A stretch of DNA of 64,000 nt from positions 930,001 through 994,000 of the forward strand of contig OZ316892.1 in assembly GCA_973895155.1 (NCBI GenBank). Direction: 5' to 3'. Positions 1-13,400 of this stretch are shown here, piece after piece. Every line of letters starts with the position of its first letter. The first letter of the stretch is position 1. Source of the stretch: Marsupella aquatica (taxonomy: Eukaryota > Marchantiophyta). A program made the position numbers and the translations under genes. The notes beneath the pieces were generated by a model. That model was not told where the DNA came from, did not search any database, and worked only from the letters and a program-made list of their open reading frames with translations.

Positions 1-421
1 TGAATAAAGGTGGTCTCTCACTTTTGGATTCATTACAGAGCTTATGCAGTCTGTGGAGCCATTTATCTGAGAGCCATTGTAGTTTATCTGCCCCTTTCCA
101 AGCGACATATAGACCTTAACGAATGTTAGTTCCTGAGTCAATGGGTTTTGCGAGAGGGATGTAGTGGGTTGGGGTTTAATGTTTGACTTTGTTGTCAAGC
201 TTGATGATTTCTGAAAGAGTTACTTGCTTCAAACACTTGAATGATTAGAATGGCGATTATTAGTAGCCGCCAATCTAAGGAGCTACCAGACGGTGAAAGG
301 AATGTTTGATAGCGCTGCTATATCCACTTGCGCTTAGGCTAGTTAGTCTTGTTTGGTGCTGTCGTACTTATCACCAGCCGCATAGGAGGAATGCTGATGT
401 GTGGTGGTTTCATGTCAACAG

Positions 422-2122
422 AATGTCCTCTTGTTTTCAATGATACCTCTTCAGTAGCAAAGGCGTGCAACTCTTCCACACTCAATATCACTTGTTGTGA
501 AGGCCTTTCACTCTACATGCAAAATAAATTGCAAACACAAATGCTCGTGACAAATCAGCAGGCTTACACGTGTGCCGAAAACTTTGGACTAGACTTAGAG
601 CGTCAGAATGTCACGACGGACATATATTCACTTTGCCGTATTCGACTTAGTGCCTTCAGTCTGCAAGGTAAAATTCACTCTACACTGGAAAAAATATGAA
701 AGACTCACGCTCTGCGTTTGACCAGCATTAGATATTGTCTGCAATCAGTCTTGTTTCTTTGGGGTAGGAGAAGTACCGCAATAGTGGTGGATTTGCTAAG
801 ACCTCCGATGTCTTGTAGTCGGTCTGTTTGAAAGAACAGCTTAACCCTGAATTTGACGATGTTTGTTTGCTTGTTTGTGTAAATTGGTGCCATTTCACAG
901 CTGGAGCAGCACATTTAAGTGAAGGTTCGCTTGTCCGATCTTGCTTTGAATCTTTGAGCCCTAGTCTTGTGATGATTTAAAAATTAGTCTCTTAATGCTT
1001 CCCAGGTTTTGTGACTATTCAATGGGTGACTGATGAAGGCAGGGAATTTTTGGTCTTTGTGTTGTCGAGGGAAACCTTTGTTTCTCATCCATCTTTATGT
1101 CGTGATCAGGTTGTCTACTCTCCAGCTTGCCAACAGATATTAATATCACTACAGGCGTCCCATATTTTATTTGTGACCTGAATGACAACATTCAAGCGCA
1201 CTGGCCGGGTTCAAATTCAGATTTCGTACCAAATAGCCCCCTCAGCCCAGGTAATTCATCTCAGGGCAACATGGGAAAGAATTATTGCAATGACCGCAGT
1301 TGTTTTTAATCCGCGATGGATACAATGGTATCAATACAAGCTATACAATATCTAAGCTTCAAAAGAGCTGCGTGTCTGTAAATGAACTCCACTATCTCAT
1401 TTTCACTCTACTGAACCCGTAAAGTTCATTCAGTTTGGCCAGTGTAGCGGTAGGGACTGAGGGCTGGTTATAGATAGAAAACTTTCGCAGATTGGGGCAC
1501 TGAAAAGTACATGAAGTACTTAGGTGTATACGTTACGAGACACAAACGTTGCTTCTATTATGCAGCTATTTTCATTGTATATGGTCTGTTTAGCCTGTTT
1601 GCCCCGTGCCCTGTGTTCATGGAATAAGACAATGGATTGGGCTAGCAGTAGTTGTACTCTGCAAACAAATGTATGGTCTGTGGAGATAAAAGTCGAGCTT
1701 TTAGAATCCAAGATGGCTTTCGTTTAAATATGTGAGTGGCCATGAGGTCGGAAGAGAAGAACATTTAAGTTTGAAGTCAAAGCTGACTTATTCCTAAGTT
1801 AGTCCGAAATCCTGTCAAATAGTATAAAGCATTTTCCAAGGTGCTTTCTCATGGGCTGTTTTTGGCTTGCAGCTCCTTCACCCTCACAATCAATGCCGTC
1901 ATTGGGCACTTCATTGTACAATGGTGAGTAAACTTTTTAATCTTGGCCGTCATGCCAGCTTTTCCTGTTTACTGGAACTTCTACCATGGGACAAATGCTG
2001 CGATCAAACGACATTCCGGGATTGAAACAGTTTTTGTTTGTATGTTGGCAGGTTACGGACGGACTACTATCGTCTTCGCCTTGACTGCTCTAGCTGTGTC
2101 TCTAAGTATGTCCAGAATCTAA
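422..2122 (+). CDS. GPI-anchored protein, At1g61900-like (3' part)
   Basis: Four C-terminal exons are visible: 422-667, 1110-1250, 1873-1923 and 2052-2122 (TAA). They join in phase through AG/GT sites. The first exon carries the Cys-rich pattern CPLVF...CCEGL...CAENFGL...NVTTDIYSLC with N-glycosylation sequons. The second gives GCLLSSLP and then FICDLNDNI, the hallmark of plant At1g61900-type uncharacterised GPI-anchored proteins. The third is a Pro/Ser-rich linker. The last encodes a short hydrophobic tail (TTIVFALTALAVSLS) ending MSRI, a typical GPI-attachment signal, so the product should be secreted and tethered to the outer plasma membrane. Biochemical function is unknown. The signal peptide and upstream Cys-rich exons are not visible; the gene runs off the left edge. 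Confidence 0.88.
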
Positions 2123-3448
2123 AGGAGGAATACAGTTAGCCAGTCTGGCAAGGACGAAAGCTCTTATTTAGTTTGGTACAAGCCAAACTTTGGGAAGAAT
2201 GGCTTGCAAGTAGGACTTCGAATCTGTAATCTAACGTGTTCGTCTTGGGAAGTTCCCCATACAATTTTCTTAGGTCACTAGCTTAGCCACTATTTGGTGC
2301 TTCCAAATTTCAGAGCCCAGTGTCGTCAATTCGAATTGTAACAAGTTCCTTTAGGGCATCTGGCAATATAATTACAGCAAGATCGATTGCTGTCCATTTG
2401 GATCGTGGACAAGGCAGAAGAAATGGGACGTGGTCTTGATTGGAAGTGTTTCCAAGTTGAAGCCCTCTCTAGCATCGATGAGTCCATGATTGAATATGTA
2501 TCCAAGTTCACCTATTGAGGATTTAGAGGCAGATGTATCTCAGCTTGAAATGGCAGTTTTTCTCTCTTCTCACCTCATTGGAGCATCAGCAGACGCAGCA
2601 CAGAGCAGTAACTTGGGCTTTCGTCACTATGAGTGGCGAAAGAGAACCACCGATTTGCTGAAGGCACTCGCAATTTACACGATTTGGCATTGTACATTTC
2701 ATGCCTTCCAAATCAATACTCCCGCTGATCTCCAGTCCCCTGTGAACTCAATCAGTCGATTACATAGGTGGATGGCGATTGTTTCCCGCATTTGGCGAAC
2801 GTGTGGATTGTCCTTGCCCAATTGGTGGTTTGTGTGCTTTAAATTTAGTTTCTAAACTTCCTTTGTTGAATTAGTATTGGCACAAGGAAGGTTTCTCGAC
2901 GCGCATTCTATGGAGAATCACAATCTTTGCAATTCAGCCTTAACTTCTCACGTGCTCAGGGCCCTATCTTCCAGCCAGTGGATAATGATAATTTGCTCTG
3001 CCAGTCCTCAAGTGCACAATCTCTGGTAGTTATGCTGATCACAAACAGTCCTCAGTGTCGTTGGGCAGGTACCAATGCGCCATGTACTCTCAAATTTCAG
3101 CGAGTATCGTTTGACGTTGGGCAACCAACACATTGTTTAGCGCTTAGCTGCAACACTGGTCCTCTAGGTTGTCTGGTGGTGGGGCGAGAAGATTTGCATG
3201 TAGCACCTGACATAACGTCATAATCTGCCTTGTTAACCAATGAATTATGCTACTCACAGGAACCTCTCCACGGTGAGCCTTCGTTAATAAAGTATCGGGA
3301 AAGCGAGAATTAAATCTTCTAGCGCCGAGTTCTCTGCGAAGTCGGTTGGGCTCTCTTGTACAATACCTAGAGACAATCTTTCTCCAAGGCCAGAGAGGGC
3401 CTTCACTACGATATCCATCTGGGGTCAAGTAACCTATCAACTAAGTCT

Positions 3449-3650
3449 GCTCATGCTCCTTTTGGAAATAAAATCGTGCACAGAAGATGTCGCATAACAT
3501 GAACCTCCAGGAGCACATCCCTCGACAGCAAATTCAAGGGTTCTTTCACCCCGGCTCACGCTCCTTTTGGAAATAAAATCGTGCACAGAAGATGTAGCAT
3601 AACATCAACCTCCAGGAGCACAACCCTCGGCAGTAAATCCAAGGGTTCTT
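3449..3650. repeat. tandem duplication, about 105-bp unit
   Basis: Two copies start at 3449 and 3554. Both contain GCTCCTTTTGGAAATAAAAT, GTGCACAGAAGATG and CCTCCAGGAGCACA and end in AAGGGTTCTT, with scattered substitutions, so the duplication is not very recent. Confidence 0.85.
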
Positions 3651-3798
3651 CCAAACCGGTTGGAAAATGTTGGAACCGGTGTGAAAGGTGGCTTTTTCTC
3701 CAGTGGATTTCTCTAGTTTAGGGTTCTTTCAAACCGGTTGGAAAATGTTGGAACCGGTGTGAAAGGTGGCTTTTTCTCCAGTGGATTTCTCTAGTTTA
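3643..3798. repeat. tandem duplication, 78-bp unit
   Basis: Copies at 3643-3720 and 3721-3798 are almost identical. Each contains AAACCGGTTGGAAAATG, GGAACCGGTGTGAAAGG and CTCCAGTGGATTTCTCTAG. It abuts the end of the 105-bp duplication, so the two arose next to each other. Confidence 0.88.
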
Positions 3799-3854
3799 GA
3801 GATTACTTTTGCAGGTGATCTGGGACCGGTTTGTTTTTTTCCCCGGTGTATAAG

Positions 3855-4125
3855 CTTGGTGTATAAGCCATTTATGCAGTCCATGGGGATGGGCAGGGAT
3901 AATGTCCATGTATATGCCAATTATGCAGTCCATGGGGATGGGCAGGGATAATGTCCATGTATAAGCAATTTATGCTGTCCATGGGGATGGGCAGGGATAA
4001 TGTCATATAAGCGATTTATGCAGTCCATGTTAGTCCATGGGGATGGGCAGGGATAATGTCCATGTATAAGCAACAATCCCTTTATGCATCCCTTTATGCA
4101 GTCCATGGGGATGGGTAGGGAGAAT
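3855..4125. repeat. minisatellite, about 49-bp unit, about 5 copies
   Basis: The core TCCATGGGGATGGGCAGGGA followed by TAATGT recurs near 3880, 3929, 3978, 4034 and 4102, with spacing about 47-68 bp. Between cores lies CCATGTATAAGCAATTTATG or a variant. Copies differ by small indels, as expected from slippage or unequal exchange. Confidence 0.88.
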
Positions 4126-4934
4126 GTCTTGGTCCATCCTGGATTCTATTCTGCTTTTACTCTTATGGAAGCCTAAAATTGTGGGAAAGTACAGTAACAA
4201 GTTGCCCTTGCTTCTGTACTATAACTCAAACGTGCCTTTTTCAACCATTGTTTGAACTCTAGAAAGTAATCAAAAACAATGTTGAGCATGATCTTGATCA
4301 TTTAAAAGTTGAGATCCGGTCTGGCCACCCGAGGACGATGTTTTTGGTTAGCCATTGATGATTCTACAATTAATATACTTCTGGTCTACTTAGTACGCCT
4401 CCGAAGGATCTGGACGTGCAGTCTTATCGGAAATTGGTGGGGTGGGGCCGGAGCTGCAACGGAGATACTACTTGGCAGGGCGTCAATACACCACGCTGGC
4501 TTGCCAATGTACTGTCCTGTAGTTTGCCAATTGCTAGAGGCGCATTTCGGTGCATGCGTTGCAAAACGTCATTGTCGAGAGTGGTGAGGTCAATCCAGCA
4601 AGCAACCAAGCTGCGTGGGTTATTAGACCGCAGTGTTATTAGCAGAGTCTAGTGGAGATCGGAACCTCCAGAGCAACAGAGCAACGAAAGCAGAGTCGAA
4701 GTGGTGTGTGACTCCTTTCGTGGTTTTTTTTTGGGTGATCAGTCCGTCACCCTCTGTCGGATGCATCGGCAGCGCCTTGGACTCTCTGTCACGACCGCAG
4801 GAGGACGATCATGACGATGATGTGAGATTTTCATCTGATCACAGCAACGATCGGCTAATTCGCCCTCCGCAATTGGTTGTTGGTTGTTGGTTGTTGGTTG
4901 TTTGTTGTTTGTCGCTTGCTCGCTCTCCAATCAG

Positions 4935-7900
4935 ATGAGCATTCATCTTAGGTGCCTCGCAGTGAGACATCATTCTCCTGAGCAAACATTTTGTTGCTTT
5001 GACAGGTCTGCAGCGAGTGTGGGGCTAAGGCATCAGCTTCACAATTCGGTGAGGGCCCTCCATACGTTGTTCCAGCTGGATCGGACGTGTCCATGCCACC
5101 ACGGTCCTGCTAATGGGTAAGGCATAGCTGAATCGTCAACTGCAAATTCCTTTGGAGCACAAGAGATTTCTCAGTCTTCACGCATATTGGATTCGGTTAT
5201 TTGCAAGACTTCAGGCAGAATGAGGTACAGCCTTGCAAATTGCCAAAGGAGACAAGGAGAGATATGGTGGCATGTTACCCTCTGGTTCGAGCTTATGGAA
5301 TCCAGCGAGGGTTGTATATGGAGCAGCAAACTTGTGGTGTTCATTCTTCTGCATTCCCATGCATCTGGCAAACTTACTTCAGCTGTTTATGTGAAAATCC
5401 AGAGTTCATGTTTGGAGCAGACTGAGAGGAACAAACGCATGGCAAAGCTCTAACTACCAACTTCCAAATCTGAGCGTACCGAAGAGCAATCCCCAGGTTT
5501 GCTTCTAATATACGTTCTGGTCTAGGCACATACTGAAAGATTATACTGAAGGTTCTATTGGCATAATTTACTTCGTCATAGTTGTACACAGTTTCCCTTT
5601 CTTGGAGGAGGACCTTACGTAAATTCTTATTTTGAGAGTAGCATAGATGACAATGCCATACCGAGCTATCTTCTAATCAGTTGGGTGAAAGTGGGCCCAC
5701 GACTTCCTGCAGAGAAAAGGAGAATCGGGCAGTTTCGAGCTGTTCCGTTCTGTAGGTCGGACAAGGCTTCAATCTTTATCAACGCATGCGTTCGATGATT
5801 CCTCGAAAAGCAACCCATCATCCGAGAGTGCTTTCCAGTCCACAGAGAAGAAAAATGCCACTGGAAATTTTCTCTCAAAATTGCTGAAGAACTTATTGAA
5901 GGCGTTTGGTGCGCTTCTTTTGGCGGCAATTCTGGCAGCTGCGGCACTGCCCTCCCTGCTTTCGTGGGTTCCTGGGAGGAATGCTGCCATCTCGTTGGCA
6001 AACAAGATGATACCTGGTAAGGCTCCAGCCTGATTCCAGAATGTTCACTGATTCTTAGCCTGAGTTTTTTTTACAGTATGAATTGCCCTCGAACGCAGAA
6101 TATAAATTTTGATCTCTCAATGGAGTTATCTTGAATGGTTAATCGAAAGAAGGAATGCACACTCTGACTTGCAGGTACTGTCAATGTATCATCTGTTTCA
6201 CTCGGATGGACCAAACCATTACTTCTCGAAGGCCTGACGCTTCAAGGAATAGATGGTGAAGATGTTCTCTTGATCCCAAAAGTGGAGTCCAAGGCTTCTC
6301 TGTGGTCAATTGTCCTCGGCAAATCTGGCTTTGGTGAGTGCCTGGTCTACTGTTTGCTGACTATAAATTAGGGCAGAAAGCAAGAAGATCGGAGTATCTC
6401 TCTGATCCGATCTGTTCCCTATGCATCCTGCCTGTGTATGTAAAAAGAAAAGCAGGAACCGGTTACGCCATTCACCTGCATTGTCAAGGTTTACTTTGTC
6501 ATGTACATCACCCAAAGTATACATCCAAAAAGATAAGTATAGAGATCACTGCCATCAATGAACTGTCCAGGACCTTCAATTGTGTGAGTTCTATGGGTAC
6601 AGATAAATAAGTGGGCCTGATACTGATACAGGGGATTGTACTGTGGAATCTCCTGTCATTGATCTTCAGCAACATCCAAAGGACAATCTTCCTCGGTTGG
6701 CTCTAGCCGTAGCTTCGGCTGACAAACTACTACAAAACAGCAAACGCGCTGAAAAGCAGCAGAAATATGTTGAAGTACCTGCCTCAGAAGCCAGTTTGAC
6801 TGTCCAAGTGAAAGCTCCAAATGGAGGCTTCCAGGTTACGAATGGCAAGATTATTTTCCCAAGTGATGCGGGATCCTTGTTGGGGGACAAACTTGTTATT
6901 GACGTTGGTCTGGGGCCTTGGGCTGTAAACAAATGTGAAGAGTTGAAGGATGCAGAAGACAAGAATAAAGGAATGCCTTTGCTTGCTACCCTATGGTCCG
7001 AAACTGTTCAGGCAGAAGCTGTTGGTTTTCTTGAGCAAAAGAATAGCAAGTTGAGGCTAATCAGGCCGCTTAAAGCCGAGGTAGCATCCACTTGCTAGTA
7101 TTGAAGAGCACAAGTTTGAAGCTTTTTCCACTATTTAGTTTTAGACTTAATTTGAATGCTTTTCGACATTTGCCAAGAAACTACAAGTAGCCCCCTTTAA
7201 CTTGAATCATTTTGACCAAGGTAACGACAATACGTTTCTTGCGTGGCAGATGGATCTCACACCAGCTGTTGCCAAATTCTATCTTGCTCGTGTCAATCCC
7301 TTACTCGGAGAGATTGCAGGGCCAGCTATACAGGATGAAGATATGCCTGATGTGATTGTTGAAGTCACTCCAATGGGCCTGGAGTTGCCTGCTGATCATT
7401 ATAAGGTCCACATTGCACCGATGAAAGTGGTATGTACACCTAACTGATCTCGGACATAGCCTCCTACCCTTAATATTCCCAAGAAAGAAAATAGTATGCA
7501 GATATGATTTCCTCTGACACCACAGTAGGCCCTGGATTTCAAATCAGCTTCTCAAGTTTTATATGAAAAATGGTCAACGAACAGGCAGTCATGTTTCATG
7601 TTAGTCCCGCTTAAAGTTTCTCTGCCTTTCAGACTCTGGCTCGAGGGCAGGTGATGGATGGCATACTGTCCTTACTTTCGAAGCAGCAGCTCATGAAGGG
7701 CAGGCGAGACCTTACAATGGTGACAGCGGCCATTGAGGCGAATGTACACATGCCAAGTACTGTAGAATGTTCAAGACTAGACATCCTTATTGCAGGTCTG
7801 AACTCACCTTGATGATTAGGGATCTTTCAGCTCGGTAGTGACGACAAACGATCAGGTGTAGGTTTAGGTAGACCTAGCTGAAGTCAGGAGCATGTATGGA

Positions 7901-8787
7901 AGTTTTTGTTGTTTTTACTCATCAGTATTGGAGTGGCACGCTTAACATGTTTAATTGTGTGACCAGATAAAGTACATGTTGCAACCTGGGGGAGTCTGGA
8001 CTGGATTAGCGAAAATGTACAAATGACATTAGCAATACCTGGGAAGTCCTTAAAAGAACTCTTGGGGTTGACAAATGTTCCTGCAAAGTACTACTTGAAG
8101 GTTTGATCGACCTATTCTCTCTCGCAACTCTAGGACAATGACCATTGAGCAGTTTTCAATGCTTCTAGCAACTGAACCCATTGCACTATCAGAAATGATC
8201 TCTGGTGAACCTCAAACCAACCTAGTACATTGAGGGATCTCCTGGAACCTTGGTCCGACTCCCACTACGTTTTCTGACAATGAAAGTCCTAATTCGTATG
8301 TATTATTCACATGTTCTTGACCAGAAAACATTATTCAGAGCCAAGGTGTTTATTACAGACAGATCCCTTCGTTTCATTATAGTTTGTCATGACATTCCCG
8401 ACTCTTCAACATTTAGTATTATCTGGAAGGGATGAAGATGTATTAGTTTCTGTTCCGGGCAACCTTCCTCTTACTGGTGATTTTTCAATAATTGCCGTGC
8501 TGCCTGTCTTGGGTTCTCATTAGCAAGCAAGAAACGGAAAGCACTCTATTTGCGTGAGAGCTAATGATGTCGTTCATCCCGTGCAGATTCCTGTCGGTGG
8601 CACTTTTGAGAAGCCGCTGGTAGCGTGGAGAGCAGCAGGCGTTGGTATTGCAGAGCTAACTGCTCGTCAACGGGGAGGTCAATTTATGCAGGGTATATTT
8701 GATATCTTTGATTCAAACGATAAGTCTAAATCACCTGCACCAAAGCCCATTGGGCCCCTTCCTTGGGAAGAGAATGTTGCACAGTGA
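4935..8787 (+). CDS. AsmA/TamB-like membrane protein, probably plastid
   Basis: Exons 5713-6016, 6175-6333, 6632-7080, 7250-7429, 7633-7795 and 7967-8100 join in frame; the last exon runs to TGA at 8787. The 3' end is less sure: one model uses 8226-8295 and 8417-8476. Near 5895-6000 a helix (AFGALLLAAILAAAALPSLL) is followed by SWVPGRNAAISLANKMIPG, then VSLGWTKPLLLEGLTLQ and DGEDVLLIPKV. That is the start of bacterial AsmA/TamB-type envelope proteins: one N-terminal anchor, then 'sequence-like LEGL..D.DG' beta repeats. The end has IPVGGTFEKPLVAWR, also typical. AsmA/TamB-like proteins act in envelope biogenesis and, in plastids, in protein or lipid traffic. A possible first exon at 4935-5116 (MSIHLRCLAVRHH, transit-peptide-like) does not join 5713 in phase, so the N-terminus is unresolved. 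Confidence 0.7.
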
Positions 8788-8984
8788 CCAGCCCACCAGT
8801 GTTAAAGCGGTTGTCGACAAAATCAAGGGTACCATGGTTCTTTCACATGTGTTTTGCCCGTATGTTGCATGAGCTTTAAGTTACGAAGGTTTTGGTAGCC
8901 GGATGGGCTTCGATCAGATCTCGAGTAATGTCGAAGATAACAACCAATCTTAGCAGTTGTTTGGGATAGCTTTGTGTGAAAGTG

Positions 8985-9013
8985 GAAGAAGGTTCTCGAC
9001 TAGAACCTTCTTC
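8985..9013. other. perfect 12-bp hairpin, 3' flank
   Basis: GAAGAAGGTTCT is followed by the loop CGACT and then its exact complement AGAACCTTCTTC. It lies about 200 bp past the AsmA/TamB-like stop codon. It may be part of the 3' UTR or a footprint of a small inverted-repeat element; the sequence alone cannot decide. Confidence 0.75.
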
Positions 9014-10339
9014 ACTTACTTAGCGAACTTAGAAGCACGGTGGACAAATTTTTTGTTGCACCAAGTGATGTAAATGTCTTTCGCGTGAGCATCTTGTCGA
9101 CTTCAAGCTTATGTAAAGAAATGATTTCGAGATAAATTTTGCTATGGCGAAGTGTGGTGTCTGCAACGGGCTTGAAAGCTGCTGTAGGCGCTCCTGTAAT
9201 CTGCCACACTCGTACTGATACGATATTAAACCCAGGCTTGAAGCTATGAACAGGCAAGTTGCTGGAATACCGGTCATATTCAGACCATTGACAACTCTCA
9301 CTCGAACTTGGCTTGTCTGCTCTAAGGTAAGTGTGGAGTATGGTATCAAGCTGCCTCTCATGAGCCACTACTTCATATCATATTTGATTTAAGAAGGAAA
9401 CATATCGTAGTGGGATCAGCCATGAAAACATGAAAGTTGCATGTTCAATCGTCAGAGACGTTGCTTCTGGGCAGTCAGTCAACTACGTAATAATTTCAGG
9501 AAGATGTTATCCCAACAGACGGATTTTTTCATTTCGTTGACCCATGATGGTTCTGGGCTGATCTGCCACATTTGATTGTCAGTGGATATCTTTCTTGTCT
9601 GCATCTTTGCTAACCTCAAGTATTCCAGAACCACTATTCAAAAATAGCATGCACATGCACATGCACATTTGTAACATCAAACAAACACACAAAAGAGCTT
9701 TCTTAAACTTTACCTCTCTTGGACATGCCAAGTCTCCACAGACTAAACTCTCTCTATTTCTTAGACAGCTAACACTCCATGACAAGTTTGTTGTATGAGG
9801 GCCATGATGGCATACTAGTTCTAAATATCACATTTCCTGAAAAGGTGGATCATGTGCCCAGTGAACAGTGTATTGCATGTGGGCCTGTCCGTGGCAAGTA
9901 TCCTGTATGAGCATACGAGATATGGGGACTGCCATGTGTTGCCATGCAGGGGCCAGGAGCTGTAACTACACACAGCAAGGCGCAGTCAAAAAGAACCAAG
10001 CAAGATGGACCAATTACTGAAATTATAGAAACTAGGAGTATGCAGAACCCTTGCCTAACTTGCTCTCTGTCTCAATTACTTCGCTTTAGCTCTCACCCCA
10101 ATTCTTTCTTACTTTTCTCTTGCTCCAATTCTTGCCGAAGCTCTTGCCATGACTCTTGCCTCAACTCTCCTTACCTATTTGCACTTCCCATCCTCTATAT
10201 CTGGGCATAACCTTTTACAATATTCATTAATGCGGATTTTGTGCAATAACAACTTTTCACAAAACTTTTTTTGGTAGAGACACTGTTAACAATGGCTAGC
10301 TTTCTGCAGGCACACATGTTTTGGAACATCCCAGTTTTT

Positions 10340-10475
10340 GTCAATTGCATTCTGCAACAAGCATGCAGCTGTAATGACAACACTTAAATGCAAACAATGA
10401 CATGGCCTTTGTGAATAACATTCTGCAACAAACATGCAGCTTGTAATGATAACACTTAATGCAAACAATGGCCGC
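10340..10475. repeat. tandem duplication, about 74-bp unit
   Basis: The strings TTCTGCAACAA(G/A)CATGCAGCT, GTAATGA(C/T)AACACTTAA and TGCAAACAATG occur twice in the same order, near 10347-10403 and 10420-10470. The array lies inside the TAG-motif repeat described under findings. Confidence 0.8.
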
Positions 10476-13400
10476 AACGACAACAAGACCACAATGACAA
10501 CAATAGCACAGGGACAAGTGTGCAACACCCAGGCACTGGGCTAGTATAATCGTAGTTGTCCTTGATGTCCCTCTTGCTATCGCGAGTTAACTTGCGATTA
10601 TTGAAGTAACGGCAACTCAGCAGCATCTCCTCTTGAGTTGCAACTGTTACAGGCCTTTTCTACCCATGTGAATTTCTGGCCAAATTGACCTCCAGAAATC
10701 CTAGTTTCTGATACCCCACCATGCCTCCTTTCATTGCACATTACGTCTACGCTGTTTCAGATCGTCCGGCCTTTAACCATGCCTTCTCTAAGTTTGCGAT
10801 ATCTCATCGTTATGCCTCCTGTTCATTTTCAGTTCTCTATCCTGTTTAACATCCTCGTCGTGCCGTCTCTTCATTTACAGTAATCTGTATTCTATTTGAG
10901 ATCTTTCAGCCCGTTGGACATCTTGTTGGCCTCAGCCTCATAAATCATAGAGGAATGCCACAGTTCTTGGGCATCTAGTTGACCTGCATCCTCAGAAAGG
11001 AGGAATGCCAGCCACGAAGGCGCTGTTATCCGATAACCATGCAAAAGACGCAGCAGCTATAGCCGAGATTTTAAAACCCATACGCAAGGATTCAATTAAA
11101 CATCTCGATGCTCCGATGACCGTGCAAAAAACACACCGACTATGTTTGAGATTTTACAACCAATACGTAGTGATTCGGTTCACCACCTCCATTGTCAGTA
11201 GAAACGCAGGCTCTATACATGAATTGTTATCTTTGAGGAATTAAAAAGTCTTAAAACTGAATGATGGGTATCCTTACACCTGATTCCATTCATCAATCCA
11301 AGGGTTACAGTAGGTCAGTGGAAACTCATGCCTTGGTCGGACGTATTCTGAGATCTCCTTATTTCAGATATATGGTCTTGTAGTATCGATTATCGTAGGG
11401 CCAAAGCTAGAAATAAGGGCAGGCTTTGAATCAGGACTTCGTGCGCAATGAGAGGGATGGTTTATTCTAGGAAAGAATTGCTATTTTTCACAGCAAAGAC
11501 GATAAAGCATCGTTCAAATTAGAAATTCGAGAAAACCACACATCCAATACCATCCAAAGGCAAGCTCATATTAGTTACTTCTCCTCCTGCCGCTAGAGAT
11601 TAAGTCGCATCTCATAAAAACCAAACTTGCTGTATAATCTGCAGAGGTCGTTCTCGCATCGAGCACGGGGCTTTTATTGAAATCTGACACAAAATACTGT
11701 AAAAATGGAGTCTACATCTCACCTAAAGTGCATGGAGGAACTATTACCATCCTCCACGTTCACCCTGCTTTCATTGGTAGTCGTAAGTTCCAAACTTAAC
11801 AATATTTCTCCTCCAAACCACAGTAAAGTGTTCCCTGAACATCTGAAGGAGACACTTTCGTACGCAACTACACTTATAACCATGAGAGATCTCGTGTGAC
11901 ATAAACTCCGTATAGACCCAATAGCTTTGCACATTTGAAGGTAGACCCAAAGAAGCTTTCTGTTGTTACCAAAGTCTACACTTGATGCCGAGAGGAAAAT
12001 ATCAAAATTCCTTACTCATGTCCAGAACGTACTGTGAACAAGGCGATAACGAGACCTTCCATTATGTTCTCACAACACCGCTGCAGCTTCCATAGACACC
12101 AGATTTTACTGAAACACATCTACAACACATGGGAAAAAGTGTCAAAAGCATTGAATTTGACATAAAGTTACCTGGTATCTCTACACGACAGATTCAATGC
12201 ATAGAATGAGGACGACCTGCACCACTAGCACCCTGGAAACACTACTCATAAATTATGAAAAAAAATATCTCCACTTCAAGAACGGACTGTAGCTACCAAG
12301 CACGCCAAGAACGTATAGCTCTCTAAATTCTGGCCAATATTCCCAGTGTAATCACAGGAGGGTCGTCAACAAGTAGCAACAGAACATCGTTCTTCAACAA
12401 CCCGGCAAGATTTGTACAAAATATGATTATTGAACAAGAAAGGCTCCCCCTACCCCATGTCTGTGTAACACGGGTCTACTCCGAGCCGCCAGTAGCCTTA
12501 CACAGAAGATTCGCTCAGAACCTCAGACCCAGTAATTCTTTAACTCATCTAGTTGACCCCATCCAAGTGTTTCCACATTTTCAAGGTGTCCTTGGAAAAT
12601 GGCTATGTAGTAGTTACAAAGCCTTGTCACCGCTGCCCAATTCTGAGTCTTTAATGCTCTACAGCTCACAAAAGTCTTTCAATCTATCGCCCAATCGGAT
12701 GCATTTGCTGTAGGAGAAATGATCTGATCGGTAATATTCTCCAAATCTTCGGAAAATCTGTTGACAGCTAAGTTAGACTTGTCGAACGGAAGGTCTTGTA
12801 CCCACACAATTTGTGGTAGCTGTCCTGCTGTATTTTCCACTCTTTCGACTAACCCCAATGCCACTATCCGGAGCACCTAAGTGGTGTAGAGGAATGACGG
12901 ATAAGTTATTTCCAAAAACTTCTCTGCCACTACGAAAGAGGGGGCATACGGAGCGAGGAGCTTGTACAGATAAATTATTCACATTCACAATAGTTAAATC
13001 GTAGGAAGCAGGTCAGCTTGGGGAAGTTGGTTCCCCATTGGTTGAATTATAAAGAGGAAGCGTACAATCGGAAAGGTCAGAATGTAGTATGTGTAGCGGG
13101 ATACAGTCAAGAATGCACTCTGTACGGCCCCAGGTTTACCCCCGTTAATTGATCTGGGCTAACTGGCCAACAATCTACACAAAAGGATCTGACTAAGGTT
13201 CGCTGAGGCTCTTGCAAAAGAGTAGTTTTGTCCGATTTTTACAGCCCATCCAGCTTCAAGTGGACTCATTCTTTCCCTCCAATTGTTCGGTTCGAACTCA
13301 GTGACTATCAAACAACAACAGACAAGTTTGTGCAACATAGCTTGCACAAGCCCAACAAAGGCAGCTTCTTTCAATCCCCAGAGTGCATTCCAAATTCCTG

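Larger units (their letters stand above)
2123..4934. other. spacer between GPI-protein gene and AsmA/TamB-like gene
   Basis: No recognisable coding exon. Open frames at 2490-2855 and 2927-3223 match no family I know and have no convincing splice context. The stretch holds three separate tandem repeats (3449-3650, 3643-3798, 3855-4125, annotated separately) and, at about 4876-4915, a TTGTTGG microsatellite that may sit in the 5' leader of the next gene. Confidence 0.6.

Noticed and set aside
9012-9368. 118-codon minus frame downstream of the AsmA-like gene
   Set aside because: Starts next to the hairpin and shows no family motifs or splice context; two frames overlap almost completely.
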